DNA of 64,000 nucleotides, taken from the NCBI GenBank assembly GCA_025463265.1, contig JAOBWH010000132.1, forward strand, positions 1 to 64,000, in the 5' to 3' direction. The notes below the pieces were generated by a model. The model was not told the origin of the DNA and ran no database searches. It was given only the letters and a program-made list of their open reading frames with translations. Shown here piece after piece: positions 37,188 through 46,946 of the stretch (position 1 is the stretch's first letter; each line of letters opens with the position of its first letter). A program made the position numbers and the translations under genes. The stretch is from Ilumatobacteraceae bacterium. GTDB lineage: Bacteria > Actinomycetota > Acidimicrobiia > Acidimicrobiales > Iamiaceae.

Positions 37188-39194
37188 ATGACGATGACGA
37201 CGCGTACCGTGCGCCGATCGGTGGCCGGCCTGGCCCTGAGCGTGGCGGGGCTGCTGGTCGCAGCCGCCGCCGCTCCCGCCTCGGCGCAGACGCAGCGGGC
37301 GGCGGAAGCCCCCGCGGCCCGGGTGGCCGAAGCCGACTCGAAGCCCGGCGAGCTCACCTACCTGCGGGCCAAGTCGACGCCCGCCACCGGCTACGTCGCC
37401 GCCCGCGACAACGTGGGCGATGGCGGTCGGGTCAGCACCGTGAAGTCGACGTTCGTCGTGAGCTACCACGGCTTCCCGGCGAACGCCAAGGCCTCGTTCC
37501 AGCGGGCGGTGGACCTCTGGTCCGTGCTCGTGAAGTCGCCGGTGCCGATCCGCATCGACGCCACCTGGAAGTCGCTGCCCAGCGGCGTCCTCGGCGGCGC
37601 CGGAGCCACCGACTACCTCCGCAACTTCCCCGGCGCCCCCCAGACCAACACCTGGTACCCGATCGGGCTGGCCAACGCTCGCGCCGGCCAGGACCTCGAC
37701 ACCGCCAAGACCGACATCGTGGCGGAGTTCTCCAGCGTGCGGTCCGACTGGTACCTCGGGACCGACGGCCAGGTGCCCGCCGGCAAGCTCGACCTCACCA
37801 GCGTCGTGCTCCACGAGATCGGCCACGGACTCGGCATGACCGGCGGCGCCTACTACCAGGGCGGCCTCGGGTACTGGGGCGCCGGCACGCCGGTCCCCGA
37901 CATCTACGACCGGCTCGCCCAGAGCGCCGGCGGCACGCCGCTCGCCAACTACACCAGCGGCTCCACGGCGCTCGGCTCGGTGTACCGCAGCAACGCCGTG
38001 CGCTGGGGCGGCGCCCAGGGCACCGCCGCCAACGGTGGGACCAAGCCGTACCTGTACTCGCCGAACCCGTGGGAGGACGGCTCGTCGATCTACCACCTCG
38101 ACGAGGCCAAGTACGCCACGGGCACCCCCAACGCCCTCATGACGCCCTACCTCGACGACGGCGAGGCGCTGCACGACCCGGGCGACATCGTCCTCGGCAT
38201 GATGCGCGACGTCGGCTGGACCACGGTGGGCGCCAAGGGCGTCCCGGCGGCCCCCACCTTCAAGACCGCCATCGGCGGGCCGGCCAAGGTCCTCATCGGC
38301 TGGAGCCCGTCGATCGACACCGGTCGCCAGTTCCTCACCGGGTTCCGGATCTACCGCTACGACGACGACGGAGCATCGGCGGCCGCCACCTACGACGTGG
38401 CGGCCAACCTCACCAGCTTCACCGTCGGCGGGCTCGCCAACGGGACGTCCTACCGGTTCACGGTGGCGGCCAAGAACGCGTCGGGGTTCGGCGCGCAGTC
38501 GGCCAAGAGCGCGCCGGTCAAACCCGTCGTGATGACGCCGTTCACCCGGGCCGACGCCCTGGTGCGCCAGCAGTTCCTCGACTTCCACGGACGCGAGCCG
38601 TCCTCGGCGGAGTCGCAGAAGTGGCTCACCGATCTCCACTCAGGTGCCAGGTCTCCCGTGCAGACCGTCACCGGCATCGCTCGCCTGACCGGCTCCTACG
38701 ACGTGAGCACCCGGATGACCCGCCTGTACTCGGCGTACTTCGAGCGCCTCCCGGACTACAGCGGCTACGGGTACTGGACGGGCAAGCTGCGCGCCGGCTC
38801 GTCGCTGAAGAAGGTGAGCGACACGTTCGCCGCGTCGTCGGAGTTCAAGAACAAGTACGGGCCGCTGTCGAACACCGACTTCGTGAAGAAGGTGTACAGC
38901 AACGTCCTGCACCGCAGCCCCGACACCAGTGGCCTGAACTACTGGGTGAACAAGCTCAACAAGAAGACCGCGAGCCGAGGCCAGGTGATGTTGAACTTCT
39001 CCGAGTCCAACGAGAACGTCACCAAGATGGACTCCGAGGTCAGCTCGGTGCTGCTGCGAGCCTCCATGCTCCGCAAGATGCCGACGGCACAGGAGTACCT
39101 CGACGACACCGCCGACCTCGACGGTGCCGGCACGCTCGAGTCGCTCGCGCTGGAGATCATGAACAGCGGCCCCTACGACGCTCGGGTGCCGTAG
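37188..39194 (+). CDS. Secreted metzincin-like protein with fibronectin type III and DUF4214-type repeats
   Basis: GGAGG before ATG; signal MTMTTRTVRRSVAGLALSVAGLLVAAAAAPASAQ; SVVLHEIGHGLGMTGG; fn3 ATYDVAANLTSFTVGGLANGTSYRFTVAAKNASGFG; DUF4214-like LPDYSGYGYWTGKL / SPDTSGLNYWVNKL. Confidence 0.85.
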   Translation: MTMTTRTVRRSVAGLALSVAGLLVAAAAAPASAQTQRAAEAPAARVAEADSKPGELTYLRAKSTPATGYVAARDNVGDGGRVSTVKSTFVVSYHGFPANAKASFQRAVDLWSVLVKSPVPIRIDATWKSLPSGVLGGAGATDYLRNFPGAPQTNTWYPIGLANARAGQDLDTAKTDIVAEFSSVRSDWYLGTDGQVPAGKLDLTSVVLHEIGHGLGMTGGAYYQGGLGYWGAGTPVPDIYDRLAQSAGGTPLANYTSGSTALGSVYRSNAVRWGGAQGTAANGGTKPYLYSPNPWEDGSSIYHLDEAKYATGTPNALMTPYLDDGEALHDPGDIVLGMMRDVGWTTVGAKGVPAAPTFKTAIGGPAKVLIGWSPSIDTGRQFLTGFRIYRYDDDGASAAATYDVAANLTSFTVGGLANGTSYRFTVAAKNASGFGAQSAKSAPVKPVVMTPFTRADALVRQQFLDFHGREPSSAESQKWLTDLHSGARSPVQTVTGIARLTGSYDVSTRMTRLYSAYFERLPDYSGYGYWTGKLRAGSSLKKVSDTFAASSEFKNKYGPLSNTDFVKKVYSNVLHRSPDTSGLNYWVNKLNKKTASRGQVMLNFSESNENVTKMDSEVSSVLLRASMLRKMPTAQEYLDDTADLDGAGTLESLALEIMNSGPYDARVP

Positions 39195-39202
39195 CCAGCA
39201 GG

Positions 39203-39218
39203 CCCGCCCCGAGGCGGG
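39203..39218. terminator. Short GC-rich hairpin between convergent genes
   Basis: CCCGCC-ccga-GGCGGG between the 39194 stop (+) and the 39221 stop (-). Confidence 0.5.
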
Positions 39219-39220
39219 GG

Positions 39221-39994
39221 TCAGGTCCAGTCGAAGAGCCAGTGGCGCCCGAAGAGGGTCGCCGCCAGCGCGCCGATGGCGGGGACGAGGTTGTCCATCA
39301 GCTCGGGGCAGTAGGCGTAGTGCTGCACCGCCAGCTCGAACGCGCTGCGGGCGTCGTCGGGCGGACGGGTCACCAGGCACTCCATGCGCTCGAGGCCGAG
39401 GGCCACCAGCTCGGCGCCGTAGACGTCGTTCCAGAAGTGGAGCACCGAGAGGTGCTCGGGCCCTCCGATGTCGTTGCGCTCGGCGCCGGACCAGGCGAGC
39501 AGCGCCGGCACCTCCCACCCGCCGCGGGCCGGGACGAGCGCGATGGTCACCCGGTCGCCGGCGAGGGCGAGGACCGCGTCCTCATCGGGCCGGGCGGACA
39601 GCCGGGCGCGGATCGCGTCGGCGTCCTTCTCCAGGCGGGCGAGGTGGCGCGGGACGTCGTTCAGGTACTCGTCGCCGGTGGGGTCGCCCATCCAGCGTCC
39701 GAGGAGCTCGGGCGCGCTGGGCGCATCCTCGACATCGGGGATGCCGGGCGCCGAGCGGGCCAGCATCTCGAGCCGCCACGTGAGCTGGTCGATGATCTGG
39801 GGGTCGCTGCCCAGGAGCACCGGCCAGAGGCCGGTGCGGGTGTGCAGCTCGCGCATCGCCCGCCAGGTGGCGAGGGCGCCGGCGCCGCCGGGCACCTCAT
39901 GGCGCCACGCCTGCTCGCCGCGCAGGGTGTGGCACCACGGCTCGAAGCCGGGAGGCGGCTCGGCGCCGCCGGGGAGCAGTCCAGTTCCGGACAC
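39221..39994 (-). CDS. DUF4253 protein
   Basis: SVLHFWNDVYGAELVALGLERMECLVTRPPDDARSAFELAVQHYAYCPELMD; GTG start 1 nt after the nucS stop. Confidence 0.75.
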   Translation of the reverse strand: MSGTGLLPGGAEPPPGFEPWCHTLRGEQAWRHEVPGGAGALATWRAMRELHTRTGLWPVLLGSDPQIIDQLTWRLEMLARSAPGIPDVEDAPSAPELLGRWMGDPTGDEYLNDVPRHLARLEKDADAIRARLSARPDEDAVLALAGDRVTIALVPARGGWEVPALLAWSGAERNDIGGPEHLSVLHFWNDVYGAELVALGLERMECLVTRPPDDARSAFELAVQHYAYCPELMDNLVPAIGALAATLFGRHWLFDWT

Positions 39995-39995
39995 G

Positions 39996-40655
39996 TCAGA
40001 AGAGCCGGAGCTCGTCGGACTCGAGACCGCGAAGCTCGTCGTAGTCGACCTCAACCCAGTCGATGCCCCGGTCCCTGGCCAGGACCTTGGCCTGGGGCTT
40101 GATCTGCTGGGCGACGAACACGCCGCGGACGGGACGCAGCATCGGGTCCCGGTTGAGGAACTCCAGGTAGCGGGTGAGCTGCTCCACGCCGTCGATCTCG
40201 CCGCGCCGCTTGACCTCCACCGCGATGGCGACGCCGTCGGCGTCGCGGCACAGCAGGTCGACCGGACCGATGTCGGTGGGGAACTCCCGGCGGACCAGGC
40301 GGAGGCCGTCGGCGATCTTGGTGCAGTTGGCGGCCAGCAGCTCCTGGAGGTGGGCCTCCACGCCGTCCTTCTGGAGGCCCGGGTCGACGCCCAGGTCCCA
40401 GGCCGAGTCGCTGAGCACCTCGTGGAGGGTGATGCGGAGCGTCTCGCCCTTGGGGTTGGTGACAGTCCAGGTGCCCTCGGCCTCGTCGAGCCGGTTGGGA
40501 GCGTTCATCCAGTTGAGCGGCTTGTACGCGCCGCCGTCGGCGTGGATGGCGACGCACCCGTCTGCTTTCACCATCAACAGCCGGGTGGCCATCGGCAGGT
40601 GCGCGCTGAGGCGGCCCTGGTAGTCGACGGAGCAGGTGGCGATCACGACGCGCAT
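39996..40655 (-). CDS. nucS: Endonuclease NucS (EndoMS mismatch endonuclease)
   Basis: [50 protein letters not shown]...[41 protein letters not shown]...; C-terminus ELRLF. Confidence 0.95.
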   Translation of the reverse strand: MRVVIATCSVDYQGRLSAHLPMATRLLMVKADGCVAIHADGGAYKPLNWMNAPNRLDEAEGTWTVTNPKGETLRITLHEVLSDSAWDLGVDPGLQKDGVEAHLQELLAANCTKIADGLRLVRREFPTDIGPVDLLCRDADGVAIAVEVKRRGEIDGVEQLTRYLEFLNRDPMLRPVRGVFVAQQIKPQAKVLARDRGIDWVEVDYDELRGLESDELRLF

Positions 40656-40679
40656 CGGGCCGGACCCTACTGCGCGCCC

Positions 40680-42299
40680 TCAGGGGCGAGGCCCACCACG
40701 GCGGCGCCGCCGCCCGGGCCGCTGGGCGAGGCGGTCGCGCACCTCGCGGCGGCGGTCCTGGATCTCGCGGTGCGTGATCCCTCCACCGACGGTCGGGTCG
40801 ATGCCGACGCTGGTCTGCATGGCCGAGAGGTCCAGATCCCAGGTGCCGGCGCCCAGGCCGGCGTCGACCGCGATCTTCTGGCCGTGGCGCTCGTTGAAGT
40901 AGAGGGCGATCGACGCGATCTCGCCGAACAGGTCCAGGTCGGGGGCGAGGGTGGCGATGGCGCCGTCGAGGAACACCAGGTTCTTCACGAACAACATGAG
41001 GGGCTTGGGCAGCCGGGCGCCGGAGCCCAGCAGGGCCTTGACCACCCGCTGGACCTCGCCGGTGAGCTGCTCGGCCGACAGGGTGGTCGGGTCGAACGGC
41101 GCCTGGTCCAGGCCCAGCTCGGTGATGAGCGACTCCAGGTCGGCGGTGGGCGGGAGCGCCCCCAGGTCGCGCAGGGCGCCCAGCTGGGAGCGCACGTCGT
41201 TCATGGAGGCGGCCACGAGCAGGCGGAGGAACGCTTGGCGAGCGGGTTCGGCCAGCCGTCCGGTGATGCCGAAGTCGAGCAGCCCGGTGCGGCCGTCGGC
41301 GAGGACGAGGAGGTTGCCGCCGTGCAGGTCGCCGTGGAAGATCCCGTTGATCATCGCCCCTTCCAGGAAGCCGATCATCCCGGTGCGCACCACCGCCTTG
41401 GTGTCGATCCCCGCGCCGCGCATGCCGACCACGTCGTCGAACGCGAAGCCCGACAGCCGCTCCATCACGAGGACCCGGCGCGTCACCAGCGTCGGGTGGG
41501 GCCTCGGCACCACGTACCCGCGCTGCCCGAGGGCGGCGAAGGACCGGCTGACCTCCACCATGTTGTCGGCCTCGAGCCGGAAGTCGAGCTCCTCGGTGAT
41601 GGTCTCGGCGAACAGGTCGACCAGCGCCGGCGGGTTGGCGAGTGCGGCCACCGGGATGCGCCCCACCAGCAGGGGGGCGATCCACGCCATGACCCGGAGG
41701 TCCGCCCGCACCCGAGCGGCGACGGTGGGGCGCTGGACCTTCACCACCACCTGCTCGCCCGTCAGCAGCGTGGCCGCATGGACCTGGGCGATGGAGGCGG
41801 CGGCGATGGGCCGGCGCTCGAACGACGCGAACACCTCGTCGAGGGGCCGCCCCAGGTCGCTCTCGACCACGGCGCGCACGGCCGCGAACGGCTCGGGCCG
41901 GACGCGGTCGCGGAGCGTGGCGAACTCCTCCACGAGCTCGTCGGGGAACAGCCCCTGCCCCGACGACACGATCTGGCCGAGCTTGATGTAGCTGGGTCCC
42001 AGCTGCTCGCCGGCGACGCGCAGCCGGTGGGCGAGGTCCCGTCGGGAGTCCGAGCCACCGGTCCGGCGGGCGCCGGCGGCCCACCGGCCGACCGCGCCGC
42101 CCAGGTGCACGACGGTCGTGACGAGGCGGTTCCCCGGCGGGAGCCACCGCCGACGGGTCAGCTCGGGGATCTGCGCCGCCAGGTCCGAGCGGATCTCGGC
42201 CAGGCCGTCGTGCCAGGGCTGCGGCCCGTCGTCGAGCACCCAGGGCGCATCATCGGAGAACGCCCCCCAGGAGACGTCGGCGGGGGCGGGGTCGGGCAC
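40680..42299 (-). CDS. AarF/UbiB (ABC1) family kinase-like protein
   Basis: GPSYIKLGQIVSSGQGLFPDELVEEFATLRDRVRPEPF; PIAAASIAQVHAATLLTGEQVVVKVQRP; GIFHGDLHGGNLLVL; LLDFGITG. Confidence 0.95.
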   Translation of the reverse strand: MPDPAPADVSWGAFSDDAPWVLDDGPQPWHDGLAEIRSDLAAQIPELTRRRWLPPGNRLVTTVVHLGGAVGRWAAGARRTGGSDSRRDLAHRLRVAGEQLGPSYIKLGQIVSSGQGLFPDELVEEFATLRDRVRPEPFAAVRAVVESDLGRPLDEVFASFERRPIAAASIAQVHAATLLTGEQVVVKVQRPTVAARVRADLRVMAWIAPLLVGRIPVAALANPPALVDLFAETITEELDFRLEADNMVEVSRSFAALGQRGYVVPRPHPTLVTRRVLVMERLSGFAFDDVVGMRGAGIDTKAVVRTGMIGFLEGAMINGIFHGDLHGGNLLVLADGRTGLLDFGITGRLAEPARQAFLRLLVAASMNDVRSQLGALRDLGALPPTADLESLITELGLDQAPFDPTTLSAEQLTGEVQRVVKALLGSGARLPKPLMLFVKNLVFLDGAIATLAPDLDLFGEIASIALYFNERHGQKIAVDAGLGAGTWDLDLSAMQTSVGIDPTVGGGITHREIQDRRREVRDRLAQRPGRRRRRGGPRP

Positions 42300-42373
42300 G
42301 GGCGCAGTCTCGCAGCACCGGAGGCCAGACCCACCCGGAGCGCCCGACGCCGTCTTCGGTATCGTGTGGGGAG

Positions 42374-44629
42374 ATGACCACGGACCGCAGCACCGGCGAA
42401 TGGACTCTGGCGGTCCGCCAGCACGAGGCCGTCGCCCGCATCGGCCAGATCGGCCTGCGGTCGCGCGACCTCGACGAGGTGCTGGGTGCGGCGATGGAGA
42501 TCGCAGCCGAGACGCTCGGCCTGGAGCACCTGGCGCTGTTCGAGCTGGAGCCGGGCGGCGAGGTGCTCCGCGGCCGGGTCGCGGTGTTCGCTGGCGTGCT
42601 CGTCACCCGCCGCCGCATGGGCCGCGTCGAGCTGCCCGTCGGCCCGGACTCGCTTCCGGGCTACGTGATCGGCGAGCGGACCTCGGTGGTGTGCCCGGAC
42701 CTCTTGGGCGACGACCGGTTCCGGGCACTGGCCGTGGCCCGCGGCTTCGACGTGCGCGCGGCGGTGGCTTCCCCCATCAGCTGGGAGGACCATCCGTGGG
42801 GGGCCCTGGTGGTCTACGACCGCGACCTGCGGGCCTGGACCGACGACGAGGTCCACCTGGTGCAGTCGGTCGCCAACACCATGGGCCTCGCCATCCAGCG
42901 GGCGGCGGTCGAGCGGGAGCTGCGAGACAGCTCCACCCGCCTGGACATCTCGCTCGGGGCGGGCGGCCTCGGCCTGTGGTCGTGGGAGGCGGCGGGCGAC
43001 CGGCTCACCTTCAACGGGCCGGCGCTGGAGATGTTCGGTCTGCGACCAGAGACGTACTCGGGCATCGGCGCCGACCTCGTCGCCGTGGTCCACCCCGACG
43101 AGCGCAGCGCGTTCGCCGGTGAGCCCGGGCCGGGGGCGGCCGAGGTCCACAGCGTGTTCCGGATCATCCGACCCGACACGGGCGAGGTGCGCTGGATCGA
43201 GGGGTGGGGCCGCGCCATCGGAGACGGGGCCGATGGGGTGGTCCTGGTGGGGGTCTGCTCCGACATCACCGAGCGGCGCCGCGCTGAGCAGCTCCAAGCC
43301 GAGATGCTCCAGCGGGAGCACGCGGCCCGGGTGGCGGCCGAGGAGGCGCGCGAGCGCCTGGCGTTCCTCTCCGACGCCAGCGCCCTGCTGAGCGCCAGCC
43401 TCGATCTCGACGAGACGTTGCGGAGCTTCGCCGATCTCTGCGTGCCCTTCCTCGCCGACGTCTGCCTGATCGACCTCGTCGACGACGATGACAAGCTGGT
43501 CGAGCGGGCGGCGCACGCGGTCGACGAGGAGTCCCTGGCCAACGTCCGCGAGCTGCGCCGGCGCCGCGCGGCGCTGGGTGGCGTGGGCGGGGTGTACAGC
43601 GAGCGCAGCGTCGCCGAGTCGGGCCAGGCGGTCGTGCACACGACGATCACGGACGAGGACTACCAGCGGGCCTCGGTCGACGATGAGCACCTCGCCGTGT
43701 TCCGTGCGTTCCACTGCCACTCCGCGGTGGTGGCGCCGCTCACGGGACGGACCGGGCTGCTCGGTGTGCTCTCGCTCCAGCTGAACCGGGAGGGCCGGTC
43801 CTTCGACGCCGAGGACCTCGCGCTCGTCGAGCAGCTCGCCGCACGCGCCGCGCTCGCACTCGACAACTCCCGCCTCTTCCACTCGCGCAACCGAGTGGCG
43901 AGGTCGCTCCAGGCGGCGCTGCTCCCGCCCGCGCTCCCGTCCATCGCCGGCATCGGTCTGGCGGCCCGCTACGACGTCTCCGAGGCAGAGGCGGACGTGG
44001 CCATCGGCGGCGACTTCTACGACGTGATCCCGGTGGCACCGGGGTCGTGGGGGATGGTGGTGGGCGACGTGTGCGGACGTGGTCCCGCAGCGGCCGCGCT
44101 CACCGGCCTCGTCCGCCACACCCTGCGCAGCGCCGTGGTGCGCGAGCACGTTCCGAGCCGGGTGCTGGCGCAGACCAACCAGGCGATGCTCCAGCAGATC
44201 GACGATGCCCGGTTCTGCACCGCCGCCTACGTCCGCGTCGACGTCGCCGACCCGCCCACGGGACGGCTGTCGCTCGTCGCATCGAGCGCCGGCCACCCCC
44301 CTCCGATCCTGGTGCGCGCCGACGGGCGGGCGGAGGCCCTGGACTGCTCGGGCACGCTCCTCGGCGTGGTCGCCGACCCGGACCTGCCCGACCTGACCGT
44401 CGAGCTCGGACCGGGCGACGCCCTGGTCCTCTACACCGACGGCGTCACCGAGGCTCGGAGGGGCAACGAGCTGTTCGGCGAGCCTCGGCTCATCGAGACC
44501 CTGGGGTCGCTGGCCGGGCGCTCCGCCGAAGCGATCGCCGGCGGGCTCGAGCGTGCGGTGGCCGACTTCCGGCGCAGCGCCCGAGACGACACCGCCATCT
44601 TGGTGATCCAGGCCCTGCCGCCGGCCTGA
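42374..44629 (+). CDS. GAF-PAS-GAF-PP2C (SpoIIE/RsbU-type) serine phosphatase, paralog 1
   Basis: C-terminal VAIGGDFYDVIPVAPGSWGMVVGDVCGRGPAAAALTGLVRHTLRS...DALVLYTDGVTEAR; PAS HPDERSAF...WIEGWGR; GAF segments. Confidence 0.93.
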   Translation: MTTDRSTGEWTLAVRQHEAVARIGQIGLRSRDLDEVLGAAMEIAAETLGLEHLALFELEPGGEVLRGRVAVFAGVLVTRRRMGRVELPVGPDSLPGYVIGERTSVVCPDLLGDDRFRALAVARGFDVRAAVASPISWEDHPWGALVVYDRDLRAWTDDEVHLVQSVANTMGLAIQRAAVERELRDSSTRLDISLGAGGLGLWSWEAAGDRLTFNGPALEMFGLRPETYSGIGADLVAVVHPDERSAFAGEPGPGAAEVHSVFRIIRPDTGEVRWIEGWGRAIGDGADGVVLVGVCSDITERRRAEQLQAEMLQREHAARVAAEEARERLAFLSDASALLSASLDLDETLRSFADLCVPFLADVCLIDLVDDDDKLVERAAHAVDEESLANVRELRRRRAALGGVGGVYSERSVAESGQAVVHTTITDEDYQRASVDDEHLAVFRAFHCHSAVVAPLTGRTGLLGVLSLQLNREGRSFDAEDLALVEQLAARAALALDNSRLFHSRNRVARSLQAALLPPALPSIAGIGLAARYDVSEAEADVAIGGDFYDVIPVAPGSWGMVVGDVCGRGPAAAALTGLVRHTLRSAVVREHVPSRVLAQTNQAMLQQIDDARFCTAAYVRVDVADPPTGRLSLVASSAGHPPPILVRADGRAEALDCSGTLLGVVADPDLPDLTVELGPGDALVLYTDGVTEARRGNELFGEPRLIETLGSLAGRSAEAIAGGLERAVADFRRSARDDTAILVIQALPPA

Positions 44630-44680
44630 CCGGCCCGGACCTCGCTCCGAGGCCCCCCTCGATCACTACCCTGTGGCCGG

Positions 44681-46939
44681 ATGGCCACGGACCGCAGCCC
44701 CGGCGAATGGGACCAGGCCGTCCGGCAGCAGGCGGCGGTGGCCGAGATCGGCCAGCTGGGCCTGCGCACGGGCGACCTGGACGATCTCCTGCGCGAGGCG
44801 ATGGTGATCGTCTCGGAGACGCTCGAGGTCTTCGAGCTCGCCCTCTTCGAGCTCCAGCCCGACCGCACCCGTCTGCGGGGTCGGGTCGGCCTGCACCACG
44901 GCCAGGTGGTCAGCCGTCGCCGGATGGACCGCATCACCCTGCCGGCCGGGAGCGGTTCGCTGCCCGGCTACACGGTGGAGCAGGGGACGGCGGTCGCCAG
45001 CTCCGCCCTGCTCGCCGACGAGCGGTTCCGCGCCTTGGCGCCCGAGCACGGGGTCCACGTCGAAGCCGCGCTGGCCGCGCCCATCAGCTGGGGCGACGAC
45101 CCGTGGGGCGTGTTCGTCGTCTACGACGTCGCCGAGCGGAACTGGACCGGCGACGAGATCCACTTCGTCCAGTCCACGGCCAACACCATGGGCCTGGCGA
45201 TCCAGCGTGCCGGCATCGAGCGCGAGCTGCGCGACAGCTCCACCCGGCTCGACCTCTCGCTCAGCGCCGGCGGACTGGGCGCCTGGTCCTGGGACCTCGA
45301 GGGCGACCGGCTGCTCCTCAACAGCTCGGCCCTCGCCATGTACGGGCTGGCCGCCGACGAGTTCACGGGCAGGGGGCTGGACTTCATCGCCTTGATCCAC
45401 CCCGAAGACCGTGACGCGTTCCCGCAGGCGCTCGATGACGCAGGGATCCCGGCGATCGAGCAGCACCGGGTCTTCCGCATCATCCGCCCCGACACGGGTG
45501 AGCTCCGCTGGATCGAGGTGTGGGGCCGGCTCCTCCAGGCCGGCTCCCCCGACCTGCACCTGGTCGGCGTCTGCTCGGATGTGACGGTGCGGCGCATCGC
45601 CGAGGAGGAGCAGGCGGCCATCCTCGAGCGCGAGCACGAGGCCCGCCTGGCCGCGGAGCGGGCGCGGGAGCGCCTGGGGTTCCTGGCTGAGGCCAGCACC
45701 GTGCTGAGCAGCAGCCTCGACCCGGCGATCACCCTGCTCAGCCTGGGCGAGCTCTGCGTCCCGAACCTGGCCGACATCTGCTTCATCGACCTGATCGGCG
45801 ATGACGGCTTCCTGCGCGACCAGGTGGCGCTGGGCAGCACAGAGGTGAAGCTGCACGACGCCCAGCTGCTGCGGAAGCGGCGGCGGGAGCTGGGCGACCA
45901 GGCCCCCACCTCCTCCGGCCACATCGAGGCGCTCGGTGGGAACGGTCTGCTGTACCACTCGATCGATGACGAGCAGCTGGTGGCGGCAGCGGTGGACGCA
46001 GCGCACCTGGCGCTGTTCCGGCGCCTCGACGCCCGGTCCACCATCATGGCGCCGCTCGTCGCCCGGGGCCGCGTCATCGGGGTCATCACCCTGGTGCGCT
46101 GCGGCGAGCAGAAGCTCTTCGACGACGACGACCTGGCCATGGTCGAGGAGCTGGCAGCACGCGCCGCCCTCGCCACCGACAACGGGCGGCTCTTCGACTC
46201 CCGCAACCGCGTCGCCCGCTCGCTCCAAGAGGCGCTGCTCCCGCCGGCGATGCCCGTCATCGATGGTCTCGCCCTGGCCGCTCGCTACGACGTCGCCGAG
46301 GCGGACGTGGCCATCGGCGGTGACTTCTACGACGTCATGCTGGTCAGCCCGGGGGAGTGGGGCGTGGTGGTGGGCGATGTGTGCGGACGCGGTCCCGACG
46401 CCGCCGCCCTGACCGGCCTGGTGCGCCACACCCTGCGTTCGGCCGTGGTGCGCGAGCAGATCCCGAGCCGGGTGCTCGGCCAGACCAACCAGGCGATGCT
46501 CCAGCAGATCGACGACGCCCGGTTCTGCACGGCGGCGTACCTGCGGGTGGAGCTGGGCCACGCGCGCCGCCCCACGGTGCGGATCTCGGCGTCGAGCGCC
46601 GGGCACCCGCGTCCGGTCCTGGTGCGCGCCGACGGGCGGGCCGAGGTGCTCGACTGCGCCGGCACGCTGCTCGGCGTGGTGGCCGATCCTGTGCTCCGAG
46701 ATGTGCACGCCGAGCTGGGCCCCGGCGATGCGGTGGTGCTCTACACCGACGGGGTCACCGAGGCTCGGCGGGGCGGCGAGCTGTTCGGCGAGACCCGTCT
46801 CGTGGAGGTGCTGGCCTCGCTCGCCGGCCAGCCGGCCGAGGCCATCGCATCGGGCCTGGAGGCTGCGGTCACCGAGTTCCGGCGCAGCGCCAGCGATGAC
46901 ACCGCCATCTTGGTCGTGCAGGCGGTCGCCCCGGCATGA
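44681..46939 (+). CDS. GAF-PAS-GAF-PP2C (SpoIIE/RsbU-type) serine phosphatase, paralog 2
   Basis: Same architecture as 42374..44629 throughout; ADVAIGGDFYDVMLVSPGEWGVVVGDVCGRGPDAAALTGLVRHTLRSAVVREQIPSRVL. Confidence 0.93.
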   Translation: MATDRSPGEWDQAVRQQAAVAEIGQLGLRTGDLDDLLREAMVIVSETLEVFELALFELQPDRTRLRGRVGLHHGQVVSRRRMDRITLPAGSGSLPGYTVEQGTAVASSALLADERFRALAPEHGVHVEAALAAPISWGDDPWGVFVVYDVAERNWTGDEIHFVQSTANTMGLAIQRAGIERELRDSSTRLDLSLSAGGLGAWSWDLEGDRLLLNSSALAMYGLAADEFTGRGLDFIALIHPEDRDAFPQALDDAGIPAIEQHRVFRIIRPDTGELRWIEVWGRLLQAGSPDLHLVGVCSDVTVRRIAEEEQAAILEREHEARLAAERARERLGFLAEASTVLSSSLDPAITLLSLGELCVPNLADICFIDLIGDDGFLRDQVALGSTEVKLHDAQLLRKRRRELGDQAPTSSGHIEALGGNGLLYHSIDDEQLVAAAVDAAHLALFRRLDARSTIMAPLVARGRVIGVITLVRCGEQKLFDDDDLAMVEELAARAALATDNGRLFDSRNRVARSLQEALLPPAMPVIDGLALAARYDVAEADVAIGGDFYDVMLVSPGEWGVVVGDVCGRGPDAAALTGLVRHTLRSAVVREQIPSRVLGQTNQAMLQQIDDARFCTAAYLRVELGHARRPTVRISASSAGHPRPVLVRADGRAEVLDCAGTLLGVVADPVLRDVHAELGPGDAVVLYTDGVTEARRGGELFGETRLVEVLASLAGQPAEAIASGLEAAVTEFRRSASDDTAILVVQAVAPA

Positions 46940-46946
46940 TGCAGGG

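Noticed and set aside
39468-42377. 969-aa plus-strand ORF
   Set aside because: Antisense to DUF4253, nucS and the AarF gene. Low-complexity G/A/R/V/D-rich translation typical of high-GC shadow ORFs.
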